Positions 32,998 to 41,213 of a DNA stretch of 64,000 nt are shown piece by piece. The stretch is taken from positions 124,001-188,000 of the forward strand of contig NZ_JAPDRF010000004.1 of the NCBI RefSeq assembly GCF_040706615.1. Reading direction: 5' to 3'. The position numbers and the translations under genes are program-made. The stretch comes from Lentisalinibacter sediminis. GTDB lineage: Bacteria; Pseudomonadota; Gammaproteobacteria; Steroidobacterales; Woeseiaceae. Within the stretch, counting starts at the first letter, position 1. Every line of letters begins with the position of its first letter. The notes below the pieces were generated by a model, which ran no database searches, was not told the origin of the DNA, and saw only the letters and a list, made by a program, of their open reading frames with translations.

Positions 32998-34896
32998 TCA
33001 GACGTCGGCCAGGTTGCCCTTCTGCTCCAGCCAGCGACGCCGGTCGGAGGCGCGCTTCTTGGCGAGCAGCATGTCCATCAGCTGGTCGGTCTGCTCCTTG
33101 CCCTCGACGGTGAGCTGGACCAGCCGCCGGGTGTCGGGATTCATGGTGGTTTCGCGTAACTGTGCGGGGCTCATCTCGCCGAGGCCCTTGAATCGGGTCA
33201 CCGCCACCTTCGCCTTGCGGTTCTCCGCAGCCAGGGAGTCGAGTATGCCGCGGCGCTCGCCCTCGTCCAGCGCGTAGTACACCTCCTTGCCGACGTCGAT
33301 GCGATACAGCGGCGGCATGGCGACGTAGACGTGCCCCTGCGCCACCAGGTCCGGGAAATGCCGCAGGAACAGCGCGCACAGCAGCGTGGCGATGTGCTGC
33401 CCGTCGGAGTCGGCGTCGGCCAGGATGCAGATCTTGTGATAGCGCAGGTTGGCGGTGTCGCCGCCGACCGGATCCACGCCGAGCGCGATGCTGATGTCGT
33501 GCACCTCCTGGGAGCCCAGAATCTCCGCGGTATCCACCTCCCAGGTGTTCAGGATCTTGCCCCGGAGCGGCATCACCGCCTGGGTCTCACGGTTGCGGGC
33601 CTGCTTGGCCGAGCCGCCGGCCGAGTCGCCCTCCACCAGGAAGATCTCCGAGAGCTCCGGCTGCTGGGCCGTGCAGTCGGCGAGCTTGCCAGGCAGCGCA
33701 GGCCCGGAAACCACGCGCTTTCGCACCACCTTCTTGGCCGCCTTCAGGCGCCGCTGGGCCTTGCCGATGGCCAGCTCCGCGATCTTCTCGCCGGTCTCCG
33801 GGTGCTGGTTCAGCCACAGCCCGAAGCTGTCCTTCACCACGCCGGAGACGAAGGCGGCCGACTGGCGGGACGAGAGCCGCTCCTTGGTCTGGCCGGAGAA
33901 CTGCGGATCCTCCAGCTTCACCGACAGCACGTAGTCGACCCCGTCCCAGACATCTTCCGGCGCCAGACGCACGCCCCGCGGCAGGATGCTGCGGAACTCG
34001 CAGAACTCGCGCACGGCGTCCGTGAGGCCCGTGCGCAGGCCGTTGACGTGGGTGCCGCCCTGCAGGGTCGGGATGAGGTTGACGTAGGATTCGCCGACGC
34101 CGGTCCCGCCCTGGTCACCCTGGCCGGCCTGCCAGTACAGCGCCCAGTCCACGGCCTCCTGGTTGCCGCTCATGCTGCCGGAGAACGGCGTCTCCGGGAG
34201 GTGCTCCACGTCGCCCGCGGCCTCGGTGAGATACTGCTCCAGGCCGTCCTGGTAGCACCATTCCTCGGTCTCCTTCGTCTTCTCGACGGTGAGCCGCACG
34301 GTGAGGCCGGGACAGAGTACGGCCTTCGCCTTCAGCACGTGGCGCAGCCGCGAGAGCGAGACCTTCGGCGAATCGAAGTACTGGGGGTCGGGCCAGAAAC
34401 GGATGGTGGTGCCCGTATTGCGCTTGCCGACGCTGCCGACCACCTCCAGCTTGCTGCGTTTGTTCCCGCCCGCGAAGGAGATGTTGTATTCCTTGCCGTC
34501 CCGGCGGATCCAGACTTCCAGGTTTTTCGACAGGGCGTTCACCACCGAGACGCCCACGCCGTGCAGGCCGCCGGAGAACTGGTAGTTCTTGTTGGAGAAT
34601 TTGCCGCCGGCATGCAGGCGCGTGAGGATCAGCTCGACGCCGGGCATCTTCTCCTTGGGGTGGATGTCCACCGGCATCCCGCGGCCGTCGTCGCTCACTG
34701 CCACCGAACCGTCGTCGTGCACGGTGACATAGATCAGCCGGCAGTGGCCGGCCAGGGCCTCGTCCACGCTGTTGTCCACCACCTCGTGGGCGAGGTGGTT
34801 CGGGCGGGTGGTGTCGGTGTACATGCCCGGGCGACGGCGCACGGGCTCCAGACCGCTCAACACCTCGATGTCGGCGGCGCTGTATCTCTGATTCAT
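32998..34896 (-). CDS. parE: DNA topoisomerase IV subunit B
   Basis: The 632-residue ATPase subunit is a GHKL protein: EVVDNSVDEAL, DDGRGMPVD and GLHGVGVSVVNALS. The Toprim domain shows LVEGDSAGGSAKQARNRETQAVMPLRGKILN and ADADSDGQHI. The length (about 630) and lack of the GyrB insertion fit ParE. parE-parC order suggests one operon. Confidence 0.97.
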   Translation of the reverse strand: MNQRYSAADIEVLSGLEPVRRRPGMYTDTTRPNHLAHEVVDNSVDEALAGHCRLIYVTVHDDGSVAVSDDGRGMPVDIHPKEKMPGVELILTRLHAGGKFSNKNYQFSGGLHGVGVSVVNALSKNLEVWIRRDGKEYNISFAGGNKRSKLEVVGSVGKRNTGTTIRFWPDPQYFDSPKVSLSRLRHVLKAKAVLCPGLTVRLTVEKTKETEEWCYQDGLEQYLTEAAGDVEHLPETPFSGSMSGNQEAVDWALYWQAGQGDQGGTGVGESYVNLIPTLQGGTHVNGLRTGLTDAVREFCEFRSILPRGVRLAPEDVWDGVDYVLSVKLEDPQFSGQTKERLSSRQSAAFVSGVVKDSFGLWLNQHPETGEKIAELAIGKAQRRLKAAKKVVRKRVVSGPALPGKLADCTAQQPELSEIFLVEGDSAGGSAKQARNRETQAVMPLRGKILNTWEVDTAEILGSQEVHDISIALGVDPVGGDTANLRYHKICILADADSDGQHIATLLCALFLRHFPDLVAQGHVYVAMPPLYRIDVGKEVYYALDEGERRGILDSLAAENRKAKVAVTRFKGLGEMSPAQLRETTMNPDTRRLVQLTVEGKEQTDQLMDMLLAKKRASDRRRWLEQKGNLADV

Positions 34897-34967
34897 ACGG
34901 TGTTACGCAACGGGACGGCGAGTATCACGGCCGGGATTCTAGCAGGATGGCCGGCCGCGCTGGGCAG

Positions 34968-35011
34968 AAAAAACCCCGGCGGTCGGGCAGATATGCCGGC
35001 CATCGCCGGGG
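34968..35011 (-). terminator. Rho-independent terminator of the rubrerythrin-DUF3501 operon
   Basis: On the minus strand CCCCGGCG (35011-35004) pairs with CGCCGGGG (34981-34974), followed directly by six T. It lies 27 bp after the DUF3501 stop codon, before parE. Confidence 0.75.
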
Positions 35012-35038
35012 CCGTTGCGGCGGGGGCGTTGCGGCGCT

Positions 35039-35623
35039 TCAGTCCAGATCGGCGGCGAGCGATCCCCGGGTGGCTTCCGGCACCGGGTCCACCTCGGCCT
35101 TGTAGCGGTCGTGGTCGATGCCCGCCGAGAGTTTCGCGCCGCCCTGCAGCGCCTCGACCATCTCCGGCGCGAGTTCGAAGCGCATGAAGTGCACGGCGGA
35201 GGTCTTGGTGTCGTCCTCGCGCTCCAGGTCCTCGTCGGAGATGGCGCGGATCTTCTCGCAGCCTTCCACCTGCAGCCAGACGGCATCCTCGATGCCGCGC
35301 AGCAGCTTCAGCTGCTCGCGGCGTTCCTGCTCGTCCGGGAACTCCACCATGAAGGTGGCCTTCCAGTTGCTGCCGTCCGGAATCAGCGGGTTGTAGGCCT
35401 CCAGTTCCTCGGCGATACCCTCGGGCTCGAAGATCTTCTCGATGCGCAGCATCTCCTGGACCTGGTACTGCATGGTCAGCCGGTCCTCGAAATACAGGGT
35501 GGCGTTCTCGCCCAGGTTGATCTGGCGGTTCTTCTTGTGCTCCAGCACCTTCGCCCTGAAGCCGGCCCGTTCGCGCGCATAGGTCTCCAGCGTCATCAGG
35601 TCGTCGGCGGTCAGTTTGTCCAT
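35039..35623 (-). CDS. DUF3501 family protein
   Basis: The 194-residue soluble protein begins MDKLTADDLMTLETYARERA and contains YFEDRLTMQYQVQEMLRIEKIFE, a family signature. No catalytic motif is known. It is the last gene of a three-gene unit with a heterodisulfide-reductase-like Fe-S protein and rubrerythrin, a recurring arrangement in proteobacteria that suggests a redox or peroxide-defence role (inference). Confidence 0.85.
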   Translation of the reverse strand: MDKLTADDLMTLETYARERAGFRAKVLEHKKNRQINLGENATLYFEDRLTMQYQVQEMLRIEKIFEPEGIAEELEAYNPLIPDGSNWKATFMVEFPDEQERREQLKLLRGIEDAVWLQVEGCEKIRAISDEDLEREDDTKTSAVHFMRFELAPEMVEALQGGAKLSAGIDHDRYKAEVDPVPEATRGSLAADLD

Positions 35624-35660
35624 AGTCTTCGCGTCCCTGTGGTCGATTCAGTCGTAACTC

Positions 35661-36998
35661 TCAGATCCCGTAGGCGCTGCGCAGCAGGCTCATGGGATGG
35701 TTGGCGTCCACCTTGTCGGTGCCGCGGGCGATCTGCTCGGCGGCCATGGGGCAGTCGCTCACGAAGTGATCGGGCGCCGCGGTGTCCACCTGGCGGACCA
35801 CCGGACGGGCGATCTTCACCGAGGTATCGTGGAACTCCTGCTTCACGGCGTAGGTGCCGTCGTGGCCGGAGCAGCGCTCGATGGCCTTCACCTCGGTATC
35901 GGGCACCAGCGCGAGGATCTCCCGGGTCTTCTGGCCGATGTTCTGCACCCGCAGGTGGCAGGGGACCTGGTAGGACACCTTGCCCAGCGGCTTCGAGAAG
36001 TCCGTCTTCAGTTTGCCCTCCTTGTGGCGGAGGGCCAGATACTCGAAGGGGTCGAACATGGCGTCGCGCACTTTCGCCACCTGCTCGTCCTCCGGGAACA
36101 GGAGCGGCAGCTCCTGCTTGAACATGAGCGCGCAGGAAGGCACCGGGGCGACGATGTCCCAGCCCTCGTCCACCCAGCGCGCGAGCTCCGGCACGTTGAC
36201 GTCCTTCGCCTTCGCCACCGCATCCAGATCACCCAGCTCGAGTTTCGGCATGCCGCAGCAGCGCTCCTTCGCCGCGAGCGTCACCGGTATGCCGTTGTGC
36301 TCGAACACGGCGACCAGGTCCTCGTCCATGGAGGGCAGGTTGCGGTTGCCGTAGCAGGTGGTGAACAGCACCGCCCGGCCCTTCGTGCGGCCGGCGGGCT
36401 CGGCGCCCTCGCCGCTGCGCCCCAGGTGGGACTTCAGCCGCTTGCGGGCCGTGGACGCGTGGTAGGGCGGCAGCGGTGCGTCGGGGTGCACGCCCAGCGT
36501 CTTGGACAGGAGCTTGCGCCCGGTCTTGCTCCGGTTGGCGGCGTTGACCGCCTGCACTACCACCGGAATGCCCGCCAGCCGGCCCACCGTATCGGTCGAC
36601 GAGAGGATCTTGTCCCGGGTGGAGGCGCCGTCGCGGCGGAAGCGGAACGCCTTTGCCCGCAGCATGAGGTGGGGGAAGTCGACGTTGAAGGGATGGGGCG
36701 GTACGTAGGGGCACTTCGACATGTAGCACATGTCGCAGAGGTAGCAGTGGTCGACCACGTCCCAGTAGGCCTTCTTCGGCACCGAGTCGAGCTCCATGGT
36801 CTCGGATTCGTCGACCGCGTCGAACAGCGTGGGGAAGGAGTGACAGAGGTTGAAGCAGCGCCGGCATCCGTGACAGATGTCGAACACGCGCTCCATCTCG
36901 TCGAACAGCGCTTTCTCATCCCAGAATTCCGGGTTCTTCCAGTCGATGGGATGGCGTGTGGGCGCCTCCAGGCTGCCTTCCCGACGCTCGTCGCTCAT
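35661..36998 (-). CDS. Fe-S oxidoreductase with two 4Fe-4S motifs and CCG domains (HdrD/GlpC-like)
   Basis: The protein has 445 residues. Two ferredoxin-type cysteine sets occur early: Cys42/45/48/52 (CHGCRRCFNLC) and Cys85/88/91/96 (CYLCDMCYMSKC). The C-terminal half has cysteine-rich CCG-like motifs (ERCCGMPKLE; ERCSGHDG). This is the architecture of heterodisulfide-reductase/GlpC electron carriers. It lies between rubrerythrin and DUF3501 genes, so it may pass electrons to rubrerythrin (inference). Confidence 0.87.
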   Translation of the reverse strand: MSDERREGSLEAPTRHPIDWKNPEFWDEKALFDEMERVFDICHGCRRCFNLCHSFPTLFDAVDESETMELDSVPKKAYWDVVDHCYLCDMCYMSKCPYVPPHPFNVDFPHLMLRAKAFRFRRDGASTRDKILSSTDTVGRLAGIPVVVQAVNAANRSKTGRKLLSKTLGVHPDAPLPPYHASTARKRLKSHLGRSGEGAEPAGRTKGRAVLFTTCYGNRNLPSMDEDLVAVFEHNGIPVTLAAKERCCGMPKLELGDLDAVAKAKDVNVPELARWVDEGWDIVAPVPSCALMFKQELPLLFPEDEQVAKVRDAMFDPFEYLALRHKEGKLKTDFSKPLGKVSYQVPCHLRVQNIGQKTREILALVPDTEVKAIERCSGHDGTYAVKQEFHDTSVKIARPVVRQVDTAAPDHFVSDCPMAAEQIARGTDKVDANHPMSLLRSAYGI

Positions 36999-37029
36999 TC
37001 TTGTTCTCCCGCAGAAAAGACCGCAGAAA

Positions 37030-37067
37030 AGACAAAGGGCGGCCGGACCGCGCCGGCCCGGCCGCCC
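37030..37067 (-). terminator. Terminator or attenuator after rubrerythrin gene
   Basis: On the minus strand CGGGCCGGC-type GC-rich arms (37058-37067 with 37037-37046, 10 bp) are followed by TTTGTCTTTT. It may reduce read-through into the Fe-S gene. Confidence 0.55.
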
Positions 37068-37079
37068 CCTTCGGCCGTA

Positions 37080-37499
37080 TCAGCTGTCCAGCGTGTCCAG
37101 GGCCTTCTGGAAACGGTTGGCGTGAGAGCGCTCGGCCTTGGCCAGCGTCTCGAACCAGTCCGCGATCTCGTCGAAGCCTTCATCACGGGCAGTCTTCGCC
37201 ATGCCGGGGTACATGTCGGTGTACTCGTGGGTCTCGCCGGCGATGGCGGCCTTCAGGTTCAAGGCGGTGTCGCCGATGGGCTCGCCTGTGGCCGGGTCGC
37301 CGACGGCTTCCAGGTATTCCAGGTGGCCGTGGGCATGGCCGGTCTCACCTTCCGCGGTGGAGCGGAACACGGCGGCCACGTCGTTGTAGCCCTCGACGTC
37401 GGCCTTCGACGCGAAGTACAGGTAACGGCGGTTGGCCTGGGACTCGCCGGAGAACGCGTCCTTCAGATTCTGTTCGGTCTTGCTGCCTTTCAGTTCCAT
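37080..37499 (-). CDS. Rubrerythrin (ferritin-like domain only)
   Basis: The 139-residue diiron protein has paired Glu/His motifs: SGESQANRRYLYFA, AEGETGHAHGHLEYL, AGETHEYTDMYPGMAKTAR and KAERSHANRFQKAL. The C-terminal rubredoxin domain of classical rubrerythrin is absent, so an external electron donor is needed; the adjacent Fe-S protein is a candidate. Rubrerythrins reduce peroxide. ATG at 37499 follows AAGGAG. A 17-bp palindrome lies 37 bp upstream. Confidence 0.92.
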   Translation of the reverse strand: MELKGSKTEQNLKDAFSGESQANRRYLYFASKADVEGYNDVAAVFRSTAEGETGHAHGHLEYLEAVGDPATGEPIGDTALNLKAAIAGETHEYTDMYPGMAKTARDEGFDEIADWFETLAKAERSHANRFQKALDTLDS

Positions 37500-37535
37500 C
37501 TCGATGCTCCTTAAGCAGGGTGGGTGAACGGTGGG

Positions 37536-37552
37536 TTTAGACTGAGTCTAAA
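37536..37552. promoter_or_regulatory. 17-bp perfect inverted repeat, probable operator of the rubrerythrin operon
   Basis: TTTAGACT-G-AGTCTAAA is perfectly symmetric around 37544. A further half-site AGTCTA occurs at about 37563-37568. It lies in the rubrerythrin/xseB divergent region, in the only AT-rich part. The regulator is not identified. Confidence 0.6.
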
Positions 37553-37592
37553 TTTAACAGGAAGTCTAGAAAGGCCCCCTGCCCCTGTCAAG

Positions 37593-37616
37593 CGCGCGCC
37601 CGCGCGCGGGCGCGCG
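37593..37616. repeat. 24-bp all-G/C perfect palindrome
   Basis: CGCGCGCC-CGCGCGCG-GGCGCGCG is its own reverse complement. It lies between the rubrerythrin operator and xseB. Alternating CpG/GpC makes cruciform or Z-DNA possible. Confidence 0.8.
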
Positions 37617-37671
37617 TTGACCCGCCGGGGTGGCGCCGGTAGCGTAGCCGCCATCTGCAAGGGGAACGTGC

Positions 37672-37914
37672 ATGGCCGACAAGAAGGATAAAGATATCAA
37701 TCTGGAACAGGCGCTCGGCGAACTGGAGGCGCTGGTCGAGGAGATGGAGACCGGCGACCTGCCCCTGGAAGAAGCCATGAAGAAATTCGAGCGCGGCATC
37801 ACGCTCACGCGCCAGTGCCAGACGGCGTTGCGCGAGGCCGAGCAGAAGGTGGAAGTCCTGCTGAAGAAGGCCGGCAGCGAGGAGGAGACCGCGCCGTTCG
37901 AACCGGGAGACTAG
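37672..37914 (+). CDS. xseB: Exodeoxyribonuclease VII small subunit
   Basis: The 80-residue helical subunit has the family signature LEQALGELEALVEEMETGDLPLEEAMKKFERG. With XseA it degrades single-stranded DNA. The usual partner ispA does not follow; the next gene is convergent. Confidence 0.93.
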   Translation: MADKKDKDINLEQALGELEALVEEMETGDLPLEEAMKKFERGITLTRQCQTALREAEQKVEVLLKKAGSEEETAPFEPGD

Positions 37915-37945
37915 TGGCGTCAGCCGGCCTCGCCTATACCGGCCG

Positions 37946-39298
37946 TTAGCCGGCCGGGTGCACGTCGTGGGGCGCGGTGTCTTCCAGCGGCTGGCTGGCG
38001 AGCTGCAGGCGGTGGATCATCGAGCGCAGGAATACCTTGTTGAAGCGCAGCTGGCAGGATGAGGACACCTGCTCCATCAGGGTGGCACTCACCCTCAGCA
38101 ATGTCAGCGGCTTGCGCGCGCTGATGGACGCCAGGGTCTTTGCGCCGCTGACGTAGCTCGACTCGCCGAAGCACTCACCCGGGCCGAGACGGCCGACCTC
38201 GCGGCCGTGATTCGACACCGATACCTGGCCGGCGACGATGATGTAGAAGCGATCGTCGATCTCGCCCTCGCGCACGATCTCCTCGCCTTCCTTGTATTCG
38301 CGCCAGTCGCTCGCCCGCAGCACTTCCCAGATCTCGCTGTGGGAGAAGTCGTGGAAGAAGCGCAGCTGGCGCAGCAGGTTGAAGTGCTCGTTGTTGTCGA
38401 GGCTGTCGTAGCGCTCGCGCAGCTGCTGGTAGACCCGGGTCAGTTCCGCGGCCAGTGCGAGGCCGTTGGCGTAACGCTTGTCCGGGTCCTTCTGCAGCGC
38501 CACCGCCACCACGTTCTCCAGCTCCTCGCCGATGTCGTCGCGGTAGCGCAGGATGGGCTGGGGCGTGGCGTAGACGATCTGGTGCAGCAGCTTCGAGAGA
38601 TTGTTGGCGCGGAACGGCCGGAAGCCGGTCAGCAGCTCGTACATCACGGCGCCCAGCGAGTACAGGTCCGACCGGTTGGTGAGCGCATAGGACTGCACCT
38701 GCTCCGGTGACATATAACTGGGCGAGCCCGCGATGCCCTGGATCTGGGAGACATCGGAGTCGGTCACCAGTGCGATGCCGAAGTCGATGATGCGCACATC
38801 GTTGTCCGTCGTGAGCATGATGTTGCTCGGCTTGACGTCGCGGTGGATCACGCCGCGGCTGTGCGCGTAGTGCAGCGCCTTTGCGCACTTGTAAATGATC
38901 TCCACGACGTCGTCGATGCGCAGCAGATTGTCCGGTTTGCAGTACTTGGCCAGCGTGCGGGCGCCGTGGACGTGCTCGGTGACGACGTAGTACTTGCCGT
39001 CTTCCTCGCCCGCGTCGTAGATGGGCAGGATGTTCGGATGCTGCAGCATGCCCACCATGTGGGCTTCGTTGAAGAACATCTTGCGGGTGACCCGCGTGCG
39101 CTCCGCGTCGTCCTCATCGTTGCCGATGTTGTAGACCTTGATGGCGACGTCGCGCCGATAGTACGGGTCATGGGACAGGTAGACGTTGCCGGTACTGCCC
39201 CGCCCCACCTCGTTGATGATGACGTACTTGCCGATCTTCTCCGGTATCGTCGACGATACGGCGGACGAAGAGGCGTCTGTGGCGACTGGCTGTCCCAT
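37946..39298 (-). CDS. Ser/Thr protein kinase with C-terminal cyclic-nucleotide-binding-like domain
   Basis: The protein has 450 residues. The Hanks kinase domain (about 24-285) has VGRGSTGNVY, Lys54 (VAIKVYN), HRDVKPSN (152-154) and DFG (172-174), plus AGSPSYMSPEQ; it looks active. A short helical linker leads to a Crp-like domain (about 310-430): EYKEGEEIVREGEIDDRFYIIVAGQVSV and LGPGECFGESSYVSGAKTLASISA. The usual cAMP-binding Arg of the RTA motif is replaced (KTLAS), so ligand binding may be altered. No membrane segment. It follows pgpA's position directly at the start of this minus-strand run and is tightly adjacent to it. Confidence 0.9.
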   Translation of the reverse strand: MGQPVATDASSSAVSSTIPEKIGKYVIINEVGRGSTGNVYLSHDPYYRRDVAIKVYNIGNDEDDAERTRVTRKMFFNEAHMVGMLQHPNILPIYDAGEEDGKYYVVTEHVHGARTLAKYCKPDNLLRIDDVVEIIYKCAKALHYAHSRGVIHRDVKPSNIMLTTDNDVRIIDFGIALVTDSDVSQIQGIAGSPSYMSPEQVQSYALTNRSDLYSLGAVMYELLTGFRPFRANNLSKLLHQIVYATPQPILRYRDDIGEELENVVAVALQKDPDKRYANGLALAAELTRVYQQLRERYDSLDNNEHFNLLRQLRFFHDFSHSEIWEVLRASDWREYKEGEEIVREGEIDDRFYIIVAGQVSVSNHGREVGRLGPGECFGESSYVSGAKTLASISARKPLTLLRVSATLMEQVSSSCQLRFNKVFLRSMIHRLQLASQPLEDTAPHDVHPAG

Positions 39299-39790
39299 TT
39301 AACTTAACGAGGTGCTGCTGATCCATTCGAGGGCGGCGAGAGCGAGGGCGCCGTAGACCCCCGCAACGACGTCGTCGAGCATAATTCCGGCGCCTCCGTG
39401 GAGTCTGTGATCCAGGTCCCGAATCGGCCAGGGTTTCCAGATGTCGAACAGCCGGAATGCGGCGAATCCGGCGACGAGCCACACGGGTTCCGGACCCGCC
39501 ACCAGCAGGGTCAGATAGCAGCCCGCGATCTCGTCCCAGACGATGCCGGGGTGGTCGTGTTCGCCGAGCCGCCGGGCGCTCTCGCCGCAGATGCCGAAGC
39601 CCGCCACGATCAGCACCGCAAGCAGCGCGAGCTGGGCCGGCAGCGCCCAGCCGGCGGTCAGCCAGGCGAGCGCCACGCCCCACAGGGAGCCCACGGTGCC
39701 GGGCGCTTTCGGCGCCAGCCCCGCGCCCGCGCCGAAGGCCAGGAAGTGCACCGGATCGCCGAAGACGGTGCGCGCCGACGGCCGGCTCAC
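39299..39790 (-). CDS. pgpA: Phosphatidylglycerophosphatase A
   Basis: The 163-residue membrane enzyme converts phosphatidylglycerol phosphate to phosphatidylglycerol. Motifs: GLAPKAPGTVGSL, WDEIAGCYLTLL, KPWPIRDLDHR and GGAGIMLDDVVAGVYGAL, with three to four hydrophobic helices. It overlaps thiL by four bases; thiL-pgpA is a common pair. Confidence 0.94.
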   Translation of the reverse strand: MSRPSARTVFGDPVHFLAFGAGAGLAPKAPGTVGSLWGVALAWLTAGWALPAQLALLAVLIVAGFGICGESARRLGEHDHPGIVWDEIAGCYLTLLVAGPEPVWLVAGFAAFRLFDIWKPWPIRDLDHRLHGGAGIMLDDVVAGVYGALALAALEWISSTSLS

Positions 39791-40731
39791 GGCTCGTCTC
39801 CGAAGTGCCGGTAGCCGCCCGCCGGCAGCGCCACGTCGCGTCCCTGCCGGCGCAGGCGGATGCCCGGCTCCGGCGTCATGACGCCGATCGCGGTGACGGC
39901 GACATCGGCCGAGAGCTGATCCGGATCCACGTCCGGCGGCAAAGTGAAGCAGAGTTCGTAATCGTCGCCGCCGGTCAGCGCGAACCCGGCCGCGCGCTCG
40001 CGGCCGGCGAACTCGAGCAGTGCCGCCGACAGGGGCAGACGCTCCTCGTCGATCACGGCACCGGCGCCGCTGGCCTCGCAGATATGGGCGAGATCGGCGA
40101 GCAGGCCGTCGGAGACGTCTATAGCGGCGCTGGCCCGGCCCGCGAGCGCAAGGCCGAGACCCAGCCGGGGCTCGGGCCGCAGGAAGCGCGAGCGCAGCCG
40201 GCGTTGCGCATCGTCGGCGGGCAACGGCAGGCCCAGGCCCGCCGCGGCATCGCCGGGCGTGCCGCTGACGAAGACCCGGTCGTCCGGGCGGGCACCGCCG
40301 CGCAGCAGGCGGGTGCCCGCGGGCAGGTGGCCCAGTACCTCCACGCTGACGGTCAGCGGTCCCCGCGTGGTGTCCCCTCCGATCAGCGCGACGCCGTGGC
40401 GCTCGGCCAGGTCCCAGAGACCGGTGGCGAAGCCCTCCAGCCAGTCGGCGTCCGGCGCCGGCAGCGTGAGCGCCAGCGTCATCCAGGCAGGCTCCGCGCC
40501 CATCGCGGCCACGTCGCTGAGATTCACGGCCAGGGCCCGGTAGCCCACGTCCGCCGGCACCATGTCCGCCGGGAAGTGCACGCCGGCAACGAGCGTGTCC
40601 ACGACGACCACCAGTTCGCGGCCCGGCGGCAGCCGTACGATGGCGCCGTCGTCGCCCACGCCGACCTCGACGCCGGCGCCCCCCGGCGCGGGCCGGCGGA
40701 AGTAGCGTTCGATGAGCTGGAATTCGTCCAC
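39787..40731 (-). CDS. thiL: Thiamine-monophosphate kinase
   Basis: The 314-residue PurM-like ATP-dependent kinase makes thiamine pyrophosphate. Motifs: GVGDDGAIV near the N-terminus, VVDTLVAGVHFP, NLSDVAAMGAEPAWMTLAL, GGDTTRGPLTVSVEVLG and IDVSDGLLADLAHI. It is in the nusB-thiL-pgpA order. Confidence 0.95.
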   Translation of the reverse strand: MDEFQLIERYFRRPAPGGAGVEVGVGDDGAIVRLPPGRELVVVVDTLVAGVHFPADMVPADVGYRALAVNLSDVAAMGAEPAWMTLALTLPAPDADWLEGFATGLWDLAERHGVALIGGDTTRGPLTVSVEVLGHLPAGTRLLRGGARPDDRVFVSGTPGDAAAGLGLPLPADDAQRRLRSRFLRPEPRLGLGLALAGRASAAIDVSDGLLADLAHICEASGAGAVIDEERLPLSAALLEFAGRERAAGFALTGGDDYELCFTLPPDVDPDQLSADVAVTAIGVMTPEPGIRLRRQGRDVALPAGGYRHFGDEP

Positions 40732-40759
40732 GGGATCCCCAGGCGACGGGTCGGAGGGG

Positions 40760-41206
40760 CTAGCGCCGGACGACGGCCTTCTCCGGCTGGCGGTAGCGGG
40801 CGGCGGCCTTGTCCAGGATGGCGTTCACGTACTTGTGGCCGTCCGCCGCGCCGTAGCGCCGCGCCACCGACACCGCCTCGTTGATGACCACGCGGAACGG
40901 CACTTCCGGGTGATGGCGGAGCTCCTCCAGCCCCACCAGCAGCACGGCGATCTCCACCGGATCCAGCTGGTCGAAGGGCCGGTCCGCGAACCCGGCGATG
41001 TCCGCCTCGTGGTCGGCCCGGTGCGACATGGCCCCTTTCAGGATCTCGCGGAACCAGTCCTGGTCCACCCGCGCGTACTCGTCGCGCTCGGCGAACTGAC
41101 GGGCGAGTTCGGCGTGCTCCTGCCCGGTCAGCTGGGCCTGGTAGAGCGCCTGGGCCAGGAGTTCCCGCGAGCGGCTGCGCCGGGAGGTTGCGGGGGCTCT
41201 GCTCAT
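40760..41206 (-). CDS. nusB: Transcription antitermination factor NusB
   Basis: The all-helical RNA-binding protein (148 residues) acts with NusE at boxA sites in rRNA antitermination. Recognisable segments: SRELLAQALYQAQLTG, PVEIAVLLVGLEELRHHPEVPFRVVINEAVSVARRYGAADGHKYVNAILD. It is directly downstream of ribH, as usual. Confidence 0.95.
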   Translation of the reverse strand: MSRAPATSRRSRSRELLAQALYQAQLTGQEHAELARQFAERDEYARVDQDWFREILKGAMSHRADHEADIAGFADRPFDQLDPVEIAVLLVGLEELRHHPEVPFRVVINEAVSVARRYGAADGHKYVNAILDKAAARYRQPEKAVVRR

Positions 41207-41213
41207 GGGCGGC

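Noticed and set aside
30786..33113. Long plus-strand frame opposite parC
   Set aside because: Mirror of the ParC coding sequence; arginine- and histidine-rich translation without domains.
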